A stretch of 64,000 nucleotides of DNA, taken from the NCBI RefSeq assembly GCF_900660515.1, contig NZ_LR214972.1, forward strand, positions 1 through 64,000, written 5' to 3'. Under the pieces are notes generated by a model. That model was not told where the DNA came from. It was given only the letters and a program-made list of their open reading frames with translations, and did no database searches. This DNA is from Mycoplasmopsis bovirhinis. GTDB taxonomy: Bacteria; Bacillota_I; Bacilli_A; Mycoplasmatales; Metamycoplasmataceae. Shown in pieces: positions 22,995 through 33,606 of the stretch; position 1 is the stretch's first letter; each line of letters starts with the position of its first letter. The position numbers were made by a program, and so were the translations under genes.

Positions 22995-24303
22995 TTTATT
23001 TAAAGATCAAATTTTAGAATTAACTTGTCGTGAACTAAGTTTTGAAGGGTTAGGAACAACTAGAGTAAATAATTACCCAATTCTAGTTAACAATTTTTAT
23101 CCTGGCGAAATTGCTAAGGTAAAAATTGAACAAGTTTATGCTAAATATGCTATTGGTAAAATTATTGATTTTATTAAATATTCTAGTGAACGCTCAGAAA
23201 ACCAATACACTAATATTGACGCAATGCCGTTAGTTAATTTAGAATATACAAAAGCTTTAAAATATAAACAAATTTATTTAGAAACTTTATTTAAACGTAA
23301 TTTTGAATATTTTAAGTTAAATACAATTATTGCTAGTCAAAAAGTTTTTAACTACCGTAATAAAGTTAAATATCCTGTAAAAGTAGTTAAAAATACTTTA
23401 GTTTTAGCTTCTTATGTAAAAAATACTAATGATTTAAATTTTGATACAGCAAATTTAATTTTAAATAACCCGAATTTAAATCAAAGTCTAAAATTAATTT
23501 TAGATTATTTAAATAACTATTATTTTCAAAACCAAAAATTAGCTCACTTAAAGTTCTTTAAAACAATTTTAATAAGAATTAATGAATTAAATGATGTACA
23601 AATTGGTTTTGAGTTAAAAACTGAATATGATTTACCTAAAAAGTTAATTACTAAATTATTAGAAATAGATAAGATTATTGAAATCTATGTTTGGAAAAAT
23701 TTTAGCTACCAGAAAATAGCTAGTAAGAAAGATTTTTATCTTACTTTAAATAATAAATCATTTAAACTAAATTTAAATTCTTTTTTTCAAATTAATAATG
23801 ATGTTGCTAAAAATATCTTTGATTTAGTTAAAGAAATTAATGATGCTAAATTTACAAAGTTGTTAGATTTATTTTGTGGTGCTGGTGTAATTTCAACACT
23901 TGTTGCAAAAGAATCTCAAGAAATTTTAGGAATTGATATTGTAAAAGAAGCAATTATTGATGCTAAATTTAATGCTAAAAAGAACAATTTAAAACATCAT
24001 TTTGTTGCTAAAGATATCTTTAAAGAAAATGATGTTTTAAAACCTTTTTTAGATAACTCAACTTTAACTATTATTGATCCACCACGCAGTGGTTTAAATA
24101 CTGATTTAATTAATTTACTTGGAAGAAATAATATCTTAAATTTAATTTATATTTCATGTAATCCACGAACCTTAGTTCGTGACTTAAAAGATTTTATTAA
24201 TAATGGCTATAAAGTAAATTATATTCAACCATTTGATATGTTTCCACATACATTTCACCTTGAATTAGTTTGCTTTATAACTAAAGAAGGTAATAATGAA
24301 TAA
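22954..24303 (+). CDS. 23S rRNA (uracil-5-)-methyltransferase, RumA/RlmD family
   Basis: A 449-residue TrmA/RumA-type m5U methyltransferase. A TRAM-like RNA-binding segment lies at residues about 20-75 (CRELSFEGLGTTRV). The AdoMet domain has LLDLFCGAGVISTLVAK, the base-binding IIDPPRSGL and the catalytic cysteine in ISCNPRTLVRDL. These are the defining motifs of the family. The target uridine cannot be fixed by sequence; mycoplasma homologues include RlmCD/TrmFO-like roles. The start lies 41 bases inside rsmD, which is long for an overlap but gives a complete TRAM domain. Confidence 0.9.
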   Translation: MEKFLSHTLLKQTNLFKDQILELTCRELSFEGLGTTRVNNYPILVNNFYPGEIAKVKIEQVYAKYAIGKIIDFIKYSSERSENQYTNIDAMPLVNLEYTKALKYKQIYLETLFKRNFEYFKLNTIIASQKVFNYRNKVKYPVKVVKNTLVLASYVKNTNDLNFDTANLILNNPNLNQSLKLILDYLNNYYFQNQKLAHLKFFKTILIRINELNDVQIGFELKTEYDLPKKLITKLLEIDKIIEIYVWKNFSYQKIASKKDFYLTLNNKSFKLNLNSFFQINNDVAKNIFDLVKEINDAKFTKLLDLFCGAGVISTLVAKESQEILGIDIVKEAIIDAKFNAKKNNLKHHFVAKDIFKENDVLKPFLDNSTLTIIDPPRSGLNTDLINLLGRNNILNLIYISCNPRTLVRDLKDFINNGYKVNYIQPFDMFPHTFHLELVCFITKEGNNE

Positions 24304-26035
24304 TACTAAAGATAAAAGAGTTAAAGAATTAACTTTAAAAGAATTTTATGAAAAATTTAACTATCTTTTGGATCTTAATGAAAATAATATTTGAAAAACT
24401 AAGACTAATCCAAAATATACCCAGGAACAAGAATTTTTTAAGTTAACTAGTGATAAATTAGTTTATTTAAAATTTAATCAAAAACATATTTGTGAAAGCA
24501 TAATATTTGCTTTACGAGATGGAAAAAATGAATATTTCTTATTAGAAGATAAAATAGCTCAATTAAATAAAGATAAAAAAAGATTTAGATCTAAATATAA
24601 TAATCAAATTCTAATTTTAGAAAAGTCAAAAAACTTATTGCCTGAATATAAGATTGCTCCTAAAGCATCTTTTAAAGCTTATCAAACATATTTAAAAGAT
24701 ACAAACCAAATAACAACCAACAAAAACTATTTTAATAAATATGTTGTTTTTGACGTAGAATCTAATGGTTTAGATTATAAAAAAGATGATTTATTATCTT
24801 TTGCTTTATATGATCCTACTACTGGTTTGTGCTACGAAAGATATTTACCTCTTAATTTACAACCAGTAGTTTTAACGGGGTTTGTAAATGGCCTAGATGA
24901 AGAATTATTGCGAGAGCAAACTCATATGAGCCAAGAAGAATTTAATTTTTTAGTTGAAAAATTTGATTTAAATAATAAAATAATATTATTTTTTGGTGGT
25001 TTAAATAAATCTTTTGACCAAAAGTTCTTAGAAGCATATTTAACTCAACGAGGAATTAAAGGTTTTGAAAATTTTAAGTATGAAAATATTAAAGCCCAAA
25101 TACCACCTGGTTCAAAAGAAATTAAAAATAACTTAAATAAAGACAATTTATGCAAATTTTTTGATATTGAAGGTGTTAGTTTAACTCATAATGCTGTTAA
25201 TGATTGCATTTTGGAATGAAAATTATTTGAAAAATTAAAAGAATTTCCAATTTTAAAAGTAGGGGATTTATTTTATAAATATCATGAAGAATATATTATT
25301 CCAATTACAACTCTAAATGAAAACCCTAACTTAATTGAAAAGCTTGCCTTAAAAGTTCCTAAGTTTATATCTAAGGTTCATTTGGTTGCTTCTTTTCCAT
25401 TTGCTAAAACTCAAAAAAATGAAGATTACTTTATTTTTGAAGAAATTAATAAAAGTGATATAAAACGTTCAAAAGCTTTGGGTAAAAATATTGAAGAAGC
25501 AATTAACAAACAACTTAATGTCTTAGATTTAGGGGATATAAATAAGAAATTTACTAGCGATAATCGTAGTAAATTAACTGAATTAAGTATGTTAAATAGA
25601 CCTTATGATTATAAAGTTGAAAATTATAGACCTAAACCTACTTATCATGATAATATAAGCCCAACTAATCCTGCAATGCAAATTATAAATCATATACAAA
25701 AACTGATTTATCATATAAAAACAAAAATTTTTAAAAATAAAGAAATCAAAAGTCAAGAATTATCTTTTTCAAAAGATGGAAGAATTTATTCATTATGTGA
25801 TTTATCAAATGATCAAGCTGTTTTAGAAATTAAAACTTATGATGTAATCAATAAAGATGGTAAGCTTAATGAAAAAATTGCAAGACAATTATATTACCAA
25901 GCTAATGGGCGCGAGAAATACTTGCTTTCATTTATTTCAAAAAATCATGAAACAAAGATTAAAAATGGCAAAAGGCCAAACGAAACTAAAGAAGCTGGAG
26001 TTTATTTGTATAAAGTTGATTTAACTGAAATTTAA
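24296..26035 (+). CDS. Two-domain nuclease-like protein (DEDD exonuclease plus PD-(D/E)XK-like)
   Basis: A 579-residue protein overlapping the methyltransferase stop by eight bases. Residues about 150-310 resemble a DEDD 3'-5' exonuclease: VVFDVESNGLDY (exo I), FGGLNKSFDQKFL (exo II) and LTHNAVNDC (exo III, His-x4-Asp). The C-terminal part has DGRIYSLCDLSNDQAVLEIKTYD, which resembles a PD-(D/E)XK core (Asp, then ExK), followed by QLYYQANG like the helix of that fold. The layout recalls mycoplasma proteins annotated with DUF2779. Substrate unknown; a DNA-repair or RNA role is possible. A strong terminator follows. Confidence 0.65.
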
Positions 26036-26043
26036 TTAAAGAC

Positions 26044-26078
26044 AAAAACAACTAAAAAAGTAAATTTTAGTTGTTTTA
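26044..26078 (+). terminator. Terminator before the synthetase-like operon
   Basis: A twelve-pair stem AAACAACTAAAA / TTTTAGTTGTTT follows the nuclease-like gene and isolates it from the next operon. Confidence 0.85.
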
Positions 26079-26118
26079 GTTTATGATTTTCAGCTGAACT
26101 AAAAATAAAGAAATTTGG

Positions 26119-26124
26119 TATAAT
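26119..26124 (+). promoter_or_regulatory. Extended -10 promoter of the synthetase-like operon
   Basis: TGGTATAAT with TATAAT at 26119-26124, twelve bases before the start codon of the first gene and no Shine-Dalgarno in between. It suggests a leaderless or nearly leaderless transcript for all three genes. Confidence 0.6.
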
Positions 26125-26136
26125 AATAATCATATT

Positions 26137-27153
26137 ATGCATAAAACAAAAAATAGATTTATAAAATATCAAGATAATTTTTTATTTTTAATAAAATCTG
26201 ATGCAACATATAATTTAATTAAGCTTAATTCTGAAATAATTGCATTTACATTTGAATGAATGAAACGCAATCACGTAGAGATTGTTAGTCTTCCAGTGAG
26301 CACACAAAGCATATCTAGTCCTATGGGGTTAGGCAGTGATTCATTACCATATAAAGTTTTTTCATCTTTAAAACCCAATTATTCTTTTTATCTTGCAGAT
26401 AGTATGCAATTTTACTTAGAATTATTATTAAGAAATAAAGGAATTGAAAGAATCGGTTATATTTCTCCATCTTTTAGGGGTGAAAAAGTGGATCATAGAC
26501 ACCTACATCAGTTTTATCATTTTGAAATTGAAATTAAAGGAAACCAAAACCAAGCAAAGGAATTAGTTATTTCCTATTTAAAAAAACTTATAACAAGATT
26601 AGTTAATAAAATGCCTGGGATACTGAATTCTTATAATGTAGAAAATGTATTTAGACTAAAAAAATGGATAGAAAAAGAAGTTTATAACCTTGACTTTGTA
26701 GATGCCGTAAGTATTTTAGAAAAAGAGCATAATATAGGCTTGGAAACTAAGAATGGATTTATTAATATAAACAGCAAGGGAGAAAAATATTTAATACAGA
26801 AATTTTCAGACAAAATTTTATGGTTAAATAATTTTCCTTGAATAAACACGCCTTTTTACCAAAAAAGATTTGGTGAATATTCTTTAACCTCAGATCTTTT
26901 AATTGGGATTGGTGAAACTGTGGGACTTGGCGAGAGATGTTTTTACTATGATGAAACTGTTGCCTCTATTAATAATCATCAAAATAAACAAAATGAATAT
27001 AAATGATATCTCCAAATGAAAAAAGAAGAACCTTTACAAACTTCAGGTTTTGGAATTGGTATTGAAAGATTAATTTTATTTATAACTGGCTTGGAGGATA
27101 TCCGTGATGCACAAATAATTCCGAGGCTTACAGATATGGAGGTCTTGCCATAA
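26137..27153 (+). CDS. AsnRS/AspRS-like class II aminoacyl-tRNA synthetase core protein
   Basis: A 338-residue protein with only the catalytic domain of a class IIb synthetase. Motif 2 is recognisable as SFRGEKVDHRHLHQFYHFEIE (about residues 112-132). The ATP-binding motif 3 is SGFGIGIERLILFITG with the class II Arg, followed by EDIRDAQIIPR as in AsnRS. The N-terminal OB-fold that reads the anticodon is absent; real AsnRS enzymes are about 450 residues. Such stand-alone cores serve as amino-acid-activating enzymes, for example the AsnRS-like archaeal asparagine synthetase. It probably makes an aminoacyl-adenylate, with Asn or Asp most likely. It is coupled to the next gene (TAATGA overlap). 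Two of its Trp codons are TGG, unlike most neighbours. Confidence 0.8.
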
Positions 27154-28784
27154 TGATAACTAAAATATTAAATAAGCTAAGCGCTCATATAAAGCAATTT
27201 AATAAAGAAACAAATTCTGACCTTAAAATAATATTAAAAGGAAGTGTTGTTTTTTGATTACAACAACAAGCAAAAGAAAATATGCCTGCTGATTTAGATG
27301 TAGTTTTATGATCAACTAGTTATGAAACCAAACTGGCATTCTTACAATTTCTACAAACAAACGAAAAAATAGAAATTATAAAAAATGATGGTAATTTATT
27401 TATTTTTAATTTAGATTCTCTAACAATTGAAATAATTTTACTAGAACAACTTAACTTAAAATTTACAACAAGTTCACATTGAGATGGAATTTTACTTTTA
27501 AAAGGTAAATGATTATTTGCGCAGAAGTTACTTGCTCTTCCATATATAATGAGTGATTATTTTCCACATGACAGGGATAAAAAAATTCGCCGCACAATTG
27601 AACAATTATCAAAATGAAAAATTGTGATAAATGTTAGTGAATTATTTAACAATGAAACGCTAGATTTTTTGAAGCATTGTCTTTGAAATAGTTTTTTTAT
27701 TTTTTATAAATATAATTATACAGAAATGTTAATTTTTGATTATGGTAAGAAGGACTTTTATAAAAATTTAACTAAAGACAGTGAAATAGTTAAGATTATT
27801 GTAAAATTTTACGAATTTTTTGCTCATGATCAAAAGATTCAACGAATTGTAAAAATTGGTGAAAAAATTTTGAAAAATAAAGAGTTTATTAACAACTTTT
27901 TATTAAATAATTACTACATTCCATCATTACCTGGCACTGAAGTAAATTTCCTAAATAAAGTTTTTGGAATTGAAAAGAAAAACTTTAAAGGTTTTCATTT
28001 AAAAGAAAATAACACAAAAGAAAAAAAATTATTTATATCCCACAGTGATGAAGCTGGAGGTTTGTTAGTTGGAAATAATGTTTACAACCTAGGTACACAC
28101 AATTGAATTTCAGGAGAATATGATTTATATAATCTTGATGGTGAATATGTTAAACAAGTAAATGGAACTGCAATAACTAGCGAAGTATACTCAAAAGAAT
28201 ATAAATCAAAGATCGCAAGTAAACAATTAGAAATTGATTATGACAATTATGATAATCAAATTTTACAAGTGGTTTCAAGTCAAAAACCTGAGTTTAATGA
28301 TCGTTATTTTATAACTAGAAATCATGATAACCGTATTAATGCCCTTCTACTAAGTTTGGTTGAAGACTCTAAGATTTCCAACCTTAATTATTTAATAACA
28401 ACACGAGAGGAAGTTCAGTTACAAAGTTCAAAACTAAAAGAAGTGAAGGATATTATATGTGGAAAAGATTATATTTACAATTTAGAAGTATCTAAACATC
28501 AAAATTGAGATAATGAGAATTTATTAATTCGTGTTGCTGATTTTTATACAGGTATTAATCCAAAAATGTTGCAACATATTTCAAAAATTTTTAATCAATA
28601 TGCATTACCTTTTCAATATTATTTTGGAGCTGGATCTACAGACCAAACAGAGTTTCAATTTGAAAATTCAATGACAATTGCTATACCAGCTAATGAAATT
28701 CATTCATATTCATCTAAAATTTTCCACAAAAATATATTTTATATGTTGTTTGCAATAGGTATTTTAAATGAAGAGTTTTCTTAA
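27153..28784 (+). CDS. Fusion protein: AbiEii-like nucleotidyltransferase plus M42-type aminopeptidase domain
   Basis: A 543-residue protein. Residues 1-160 look like a minimal nucleotidyltransferase: KGSVVFW (Gly30-Ser31) followed by the metal pair in PADLDVVLW (Asp47, Asp49), and LKGKWLFAQKLLALP with a later HDRDKK, as in AbiEii-type enzymes. From about residue 265 it resembles M42 glutamyl-aminopeptidase-like enzymes: LPGTE, then candidate metal ligands His297 in ISHSDEAGG, Asp392 in HDNRINAL, Glu419-Glu420 in TTREEVQL, Asp463 in VADFYTG and His517 in EIHSYSSK. All five ligand positions seem kept. I know of no standard protein with this fusion. It is coupled on both sides, starting at the stop of the synthetase-like gene and overlapping the transporter by 17 bases. 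Confidence 0.75.
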
Positions 28785-30018
28785 TAACCTTTATAAATAT
28801 ACTGGATCTTTAGCAATTTCCTTAATTGGATCTGAAGCATTTAAATTTGCTTCATCATTATATATATACCGTATAACTGGTGATTTTTGGGTAGTATCAA
28901 TTTTATATTTACTTATCCAATTGCCAACAATTATTGTTTATATTTTTAGTTCTAAAATAGTTGATTTTTTTAAAAGATTATCCGGTAAATCTATTTTATT
29001 TATTTGTGATGTTATAAGCGTTTTATTTTTAGCATCTTTAATTGCTATGTTTTTTGCAATTAAAGATGGTTATATATTTTCAATTTTATTAATTATAATA
29101 TCTGCAATATTAGGTTTTATACATTCTTTTAGATTTATTTATATAAAAAATATAGTTTATTATGTAGCAACAAATGAAAAGCAAATATGAAAGATAAATA
29201 TTGGCTCATCATTTGCAACCTCAGTTGGTTTTATGGCTTCGCCAATTTTATCTTTTTTTATTTATCAAAATCTTAGTTTTTATTATTTGATTATTTTTAA
29301 CTGTGTTACGTATTTATTATCTGGATTTTTGTACTTATCACTTCAGACAAACCATGAGAAATCAGTATTTACAATAAGCAAACTAAATGAAACTAGTAAT
29401 ACGACTATAAAAGAAACTAAGCCGCATAAAAAGTGGATTTATGTACTTTCTGCCTCAACTATAATTGGTATTTTTACATATCCTCGTGGTAGTGGCTTGC
29501 CTCAATATTTTAAATTAATGTCAGATTTTTCAATAGACTCTTGGAGTTTTTATATAAATATTATCTTTTCAGCAAGTGCATTGCTATCATCTATTATTCA
29601 ATTTTGGCTTAAGAAAATTAAAGAAATTAAAATATCTTATGTTTTATCAATCATATCTTTAGCGGGCTTTGTATGATTACTAGGTTTAATATTTATCAAA
29701 GATCAATTTACAAATTTAATTTTATTTATAATCTTTAGTTCAGTGCAACAGTTCTTATTTTCACTATTTTTAAGTCAATACTATAGCTTGACTTATGAGT
29801 TATTTGATAGCAAAAGCTTCCATAAACAAAATGGCATTTCATTAAGTTTTAGGATTATATTAAGTTCGTTGCTTATTATTTTATTAACATACTTAGCTAC
29901 AATTTGAGCTACTTATACATTTATTGCGTATTTTGCTGTAGTCTTAGTTTCAACAATACTAATTTGAATTTATCAACCAAAAATCAAAAATGTTGATTTT
30001 ATACTACAAAAAGATTAA
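28768..30018 (+). CDS. MFS-type transporter
   Basis: A 416-residue integral membrane protein with about twelve hydrophobic helices in two halves, with the central charged loop around residues 200-225. The pattern fits Major Facilitator Superfamily exporters (N-terminal helix pairs, DFFKRLSGKS resembling the loop 2-3 motif). Substrate unknown. The start lies 17 bases inside the upstream fusion gene, so the three products are expressed together and the transporter likely moves their product or substrate. Trp codons are an even mix of TGG and TGA. Confidence 0.8.
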
Positions 30019-30024
30019 ATTTAT

Positions 30025-30058
30025 CAAAAACATTTAGCATTTTCAAGCTAATGTTTTT
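30025..30058 (+). terminator. Terminator after the synthetase-like operon
   Basis: Imperfect stem AAAAACAT-TTAGC / GCTA-ATGTTTTT with a short loop and T tail, seven bases after the transporter stop. Confidence 0.7.
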
Positions 30059-31065
30059 GTTAGTCTTTTTGTTTTTAAATTGCCCAAATAACTAATTTAC
30101 TTCATTTTTTCAAATGTTTTAATGTAATTTTTATAAACTATTACTATAACTATCATTCATATGTTCGATTCATAAAGGATGTGATCCATCATTAAATGCC
30201 TGATATTTAAGTTTTAAATTGCTATTATGATTATGTTTTTTGCAAAGTTTTCAAAGATGCTTTTACAAAATAATTAAAACATATTGAGATTCTAATCCAT
30301 CAAAACCTACTGTTTGCTATATACTTTGATAATAGTGCCAGTTTTTTGCATGATACTAAGTGTCACAATGTGGAATAAATTAGTATCATATTCAAACGAT
30401 TCATAACTTTAAACACGGTTACGATAAATAGCAACTTGCTTACCTTATTTTGATTTATTTAATCATTTTTTAAATTTAATTTAAATTGTATTATGTAAAT
30501 ATCATTGCATGCACTTATTATTTTAAATTCTTAATAGTTATTTATGTTATTTTTATCTAATTCTAAAAAGAAAACCCTTATTTGTGTTTATAAAGTTGTT
30601 GATTGGTATGATAAAATAAATTCATATAATTCATTAATAATTTTGCCTCGCTGCTACCGCAGCAATACAATATTCAGAATATGTTTTTATTTTTAAATCA
30701 TGCCTATGTACACAGCAAACAAATATGATATCATTTTCTTTATTACAAGATAAAGGATTAATCATATCAGAAACAATTCCTACAATAGTTTCGTCTTTTA
30801 AATCTTAAAACTAAAAATCATTTAGCATGTTAATAACGTAAAATAATTTCTTATTTTTCATAGTTTTCATAACAACTTGTCCCCCTTCATTTTATTTAAA
30901 ATTTAGTTTTACTTTTTTTAATTAAATATCTAATTTTTAATGAGATTTATAGATGGCTAAAATAGTTGTTATTGGACAACAAATAATTTTAATATTAATT
31001 TTATATATACATATATATAATGTATAATATACTAATAGAATAATACGTAATAAAGGAAATTTAAT
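30059..31065. other. One-kilobase region without intact genes
   Basis: No intact open frame. On the minus strand, a GAAGGGGG-like site at about 30880-30890 is followed by an ATG and a 19-codon start (MKTMKNKKLFYVINMLNDF) that ends at a stop. A second short frame follows (30634 to about 30806) encoding VGIVSDMINPL and DIIFVCCVHRHDLK. These look like remnants of one decayed gene of unknown family. The right end carries the promoter of the next gene (TATAAT-like repeats near 31010-31030) and AAAGGAAA before its ATG. Confidence 0.4.
30634..30896 (-). pseudogene. Remnant of an unidentified decayed gene
   Basis: Two short minus-strand frames in tandem with a ribosome-binding-like sequence ahead of the first. 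Stops and a frame change separate them. Amino-acid composition is protein-like (VGIVSDMINPL, IIFVCCVHRHD, CIAAVAARQ), but I cannot assign a family. Confidence 0.35.
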
Positions 31066-33498
31066 ATGAAACTTAGACGAAAGCATAAAATTGCTATTTT
31101 AGCTATTGGAGCTGGTGTCAGCGCGACAGGATTATTTACAACTATTCAAAGTTTACAACTTAGTAAACAAAATGCTCATAAGTATAACGTTAATTCAACA
31201 TTAAGAACATTTTTGGATAATGATGAATCTGATCCAAAAAATTCAATAACTAATACTTATGATGCTAATTTAGAACGTAAGCCTAAAGAACAACCTGAAC
31301 CTACCCCCCCACCATTAGAAATAGAAAAACCAATTCCAATTGTAACAGAACCACCTAAGATTATTGAACCTGAACCAGAACTAGTTCAACCAGATCCAAT
31401 TAAGCCAGAACCTGAACCAGTTCCAGTGCCAGCTCCCGTTCCACCAGTTGAAGAGCCTCAGCCTGCGCCTGAACCTGTACCACCAAGTATTACAATTACT
31501 CCTGAACCAGAACCTGCACCTGAAGAACCATACAAAAGAGTGCAACGTCGTGAACGTAGGGAAATTAACCAAGGTGGTATTAAATTTAATGCAGATATTG
31601 CAATTTTAAATCCTCCTAAAACTGAAAAATATGATCAAGAACGAGGTATTGCTAACCGGATTGCTTACCAAAATGAATTTGAAGAAGTTGAAGCAATTCA
31701 TAATGCTTTAACTGCTGAGAACTTAAAAATTAGTGTTCAAAGATCACAAAAAGGAGCTAAAGATTCAGATTGATTATTTCAAAATTCAAATACATCATTT
31801 CATGAAGTATTACACAATGAAAACATGGATGTTGAAGCCCAAATTGACTTTTTCAAACGTAGTGGTGATGGAGCAATTGAAGCTTTAGGCAATTTATATG
31901 GTAGGTATTTTAGATTACTAAAAAATAAAGAACTGCTACGTAGTTATGTTGATGAAACTGGCCAAAAGAATTTTGAAAAATGATGAAATGATACTAAAAT
32001 CTTTAAATGAACACCTCCACTTTCAAACCAACCAATGCAAGTTGAGCTTGGTAAATTATTACTCTTAATGCATATTGACCAAAGTAAACTTAACAAAGTT
32101 TCGAAAACAGTAGAAAATTGATTACGTGATGGTTATACAATTAGTGAATCAGGTCAAGTATGAGTTAATGAAAATGGTGAATGAGAATCTTATGTTTATG
32201 CTCCACCCGTTAACAACACACAATTAAGAATTCAAAATGATAATAAAAATCGCCGGATATTATGAAATAATAGCCAATGGCCTAAGCGTAATTCTGATGA
32301 TGTTCGTTTAGGGAATTATGATGGATGAAAAAAAACTTACGCTAATGCCGAATTTGAAAGAGGTGGTTATAGTGATTTAATTAGTGGGTTTTATGGAATT
32401 AATATTAACAGATATACGAATCAAAATCCTGAAGAAGGTAAACGTAATGAAGCTATTATTGTTGATATTGATGTAGAACATCCAAAAGCCTACCAAAATG
32501 CCAAAGCTTTAATTGAACGTCTTAATGCTGATACCAGGTATAAAATTACTGGATATCGTATTCGTAATATTGGACGTACTGGAGCAGATCAAGACGTTGC
32601 AGCAATCTTTGCTGCTTTACCTAATGAATTGCTACTTTTAGAACTATTTTTCGCTTCAAAGAATACTACAGCTCTTAAATACATAAAAAATAAGAAAATT
32701 GATGAATTAGCAATGTATACAGATCAAAAGCTCAATTCATTAGCTAATGATTGAGCTTTTAACCCATGAGCTTTAAATAAAGTTGCTTGAGTTAACATGA
32801 GTGATTATAATGTTTCACAGGGAGCTTTAGAAAGTCAAGAAAGAATTTATTCAAGGATTACTTTTGATAATTTAGCTTTTGATGAAGAAGATGTTATGGT
32901 TAATGACAAATATGATTTAACCACTGTTAATGATGGTTTAAGAATGGCATATTGAGTTAGAAATAACGAAAGAATTTTCCAAGGTGGTTGAGGAGGTGGT
33001 AATAAACCTGACAGCAACCGTGATGGCAATTCATGACCTTTAGGACTTGATTTTAGTAATGCCCCAAGTGTCAAAACTTTAGCAGGTATGGTCTTTGAAG
33101 ATGTGTTAGGTAATAATTCAACTTACCGGAAAGTTAAACGAATTAAATTATTTAACGATTCTGATATTTGAGGTGTTACAGCTTGAGAGATGAATAAAGC
33201 ACAATTTAGTAAAATTTTAATAACTGATGACCCAAGTGAAAGAGGAAAAATTTTCTTTAGTAACGGTCACCAAACCAAAAAAATCAAGATGTATGCTTTA
33301 AATAAAAATTCAAATGAAAAGTTAGACGCACAAGGTATAGCTAACTTAAGAACATTACTAAATTATAGTGATGGAACATTTAATGCTCAAACAGAAATTA
33401 TTGTTCCGGAAGGAGAACAATCTTTACTTGATTCACTTAAATCAGCAGGTTTTAATGCTAGATTTGAAGTTGAAGATGATAAATATGTTATCTTATAA
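31066..33498 (+). CDS. Putative immunoglobulin-binding (MIB / Protein M-like) surface protein
   Basis: An 810-residue protein with an N-terminal membrane anchor (residues about 8-28, no lipobox Cys) and then a long Pro/Glu-rich stalk (residues about 75-165, many PEPEP/PAPEP units). The large outer domain has the core ALPNELLLLELFFASKNTTA and ALKYIKNKKIDELAMYT, then AWVNMSDYNV and SWPLGLDFSNAPSVKTLAG. This layout and the LRR-like strand repeats match mycoplasma proteins annotated as immunoglobulin-blocking (MIB, Protein M family), which capture antibody light chains at the cell surface. The homology is by memory of the family, not by search. The start has AAAGGAAA. Its broken paralogue is at 36.1-38.2 kb, and a MIP-type protease candidate is at 51.2 kb. 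Confidence 0.72.
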
Positions 33499-33500
33499 TT

Positions 33501-33527
33501 AAAAAACCAGCTTTTGCTGGTTTTTCT
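33501..33527. terminator. Terminator between MIB-like and repeat lipoprotein genes
   Basis: Ten-pair stem AAAAACCAGC / GCTGGTTTTT with a four-base loop, three bases after the MIB-like stop. The A/T flanks make it usable from both sides. Confidence 0.88.
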
Positions 33528-33606
33528 TTATTTTAATTATTAATTGAAACTTAGTTAACTATTGAAAAGATTTTGTTGTTTAATTTAAAATTGCTTGTTA
33601 CATGAA

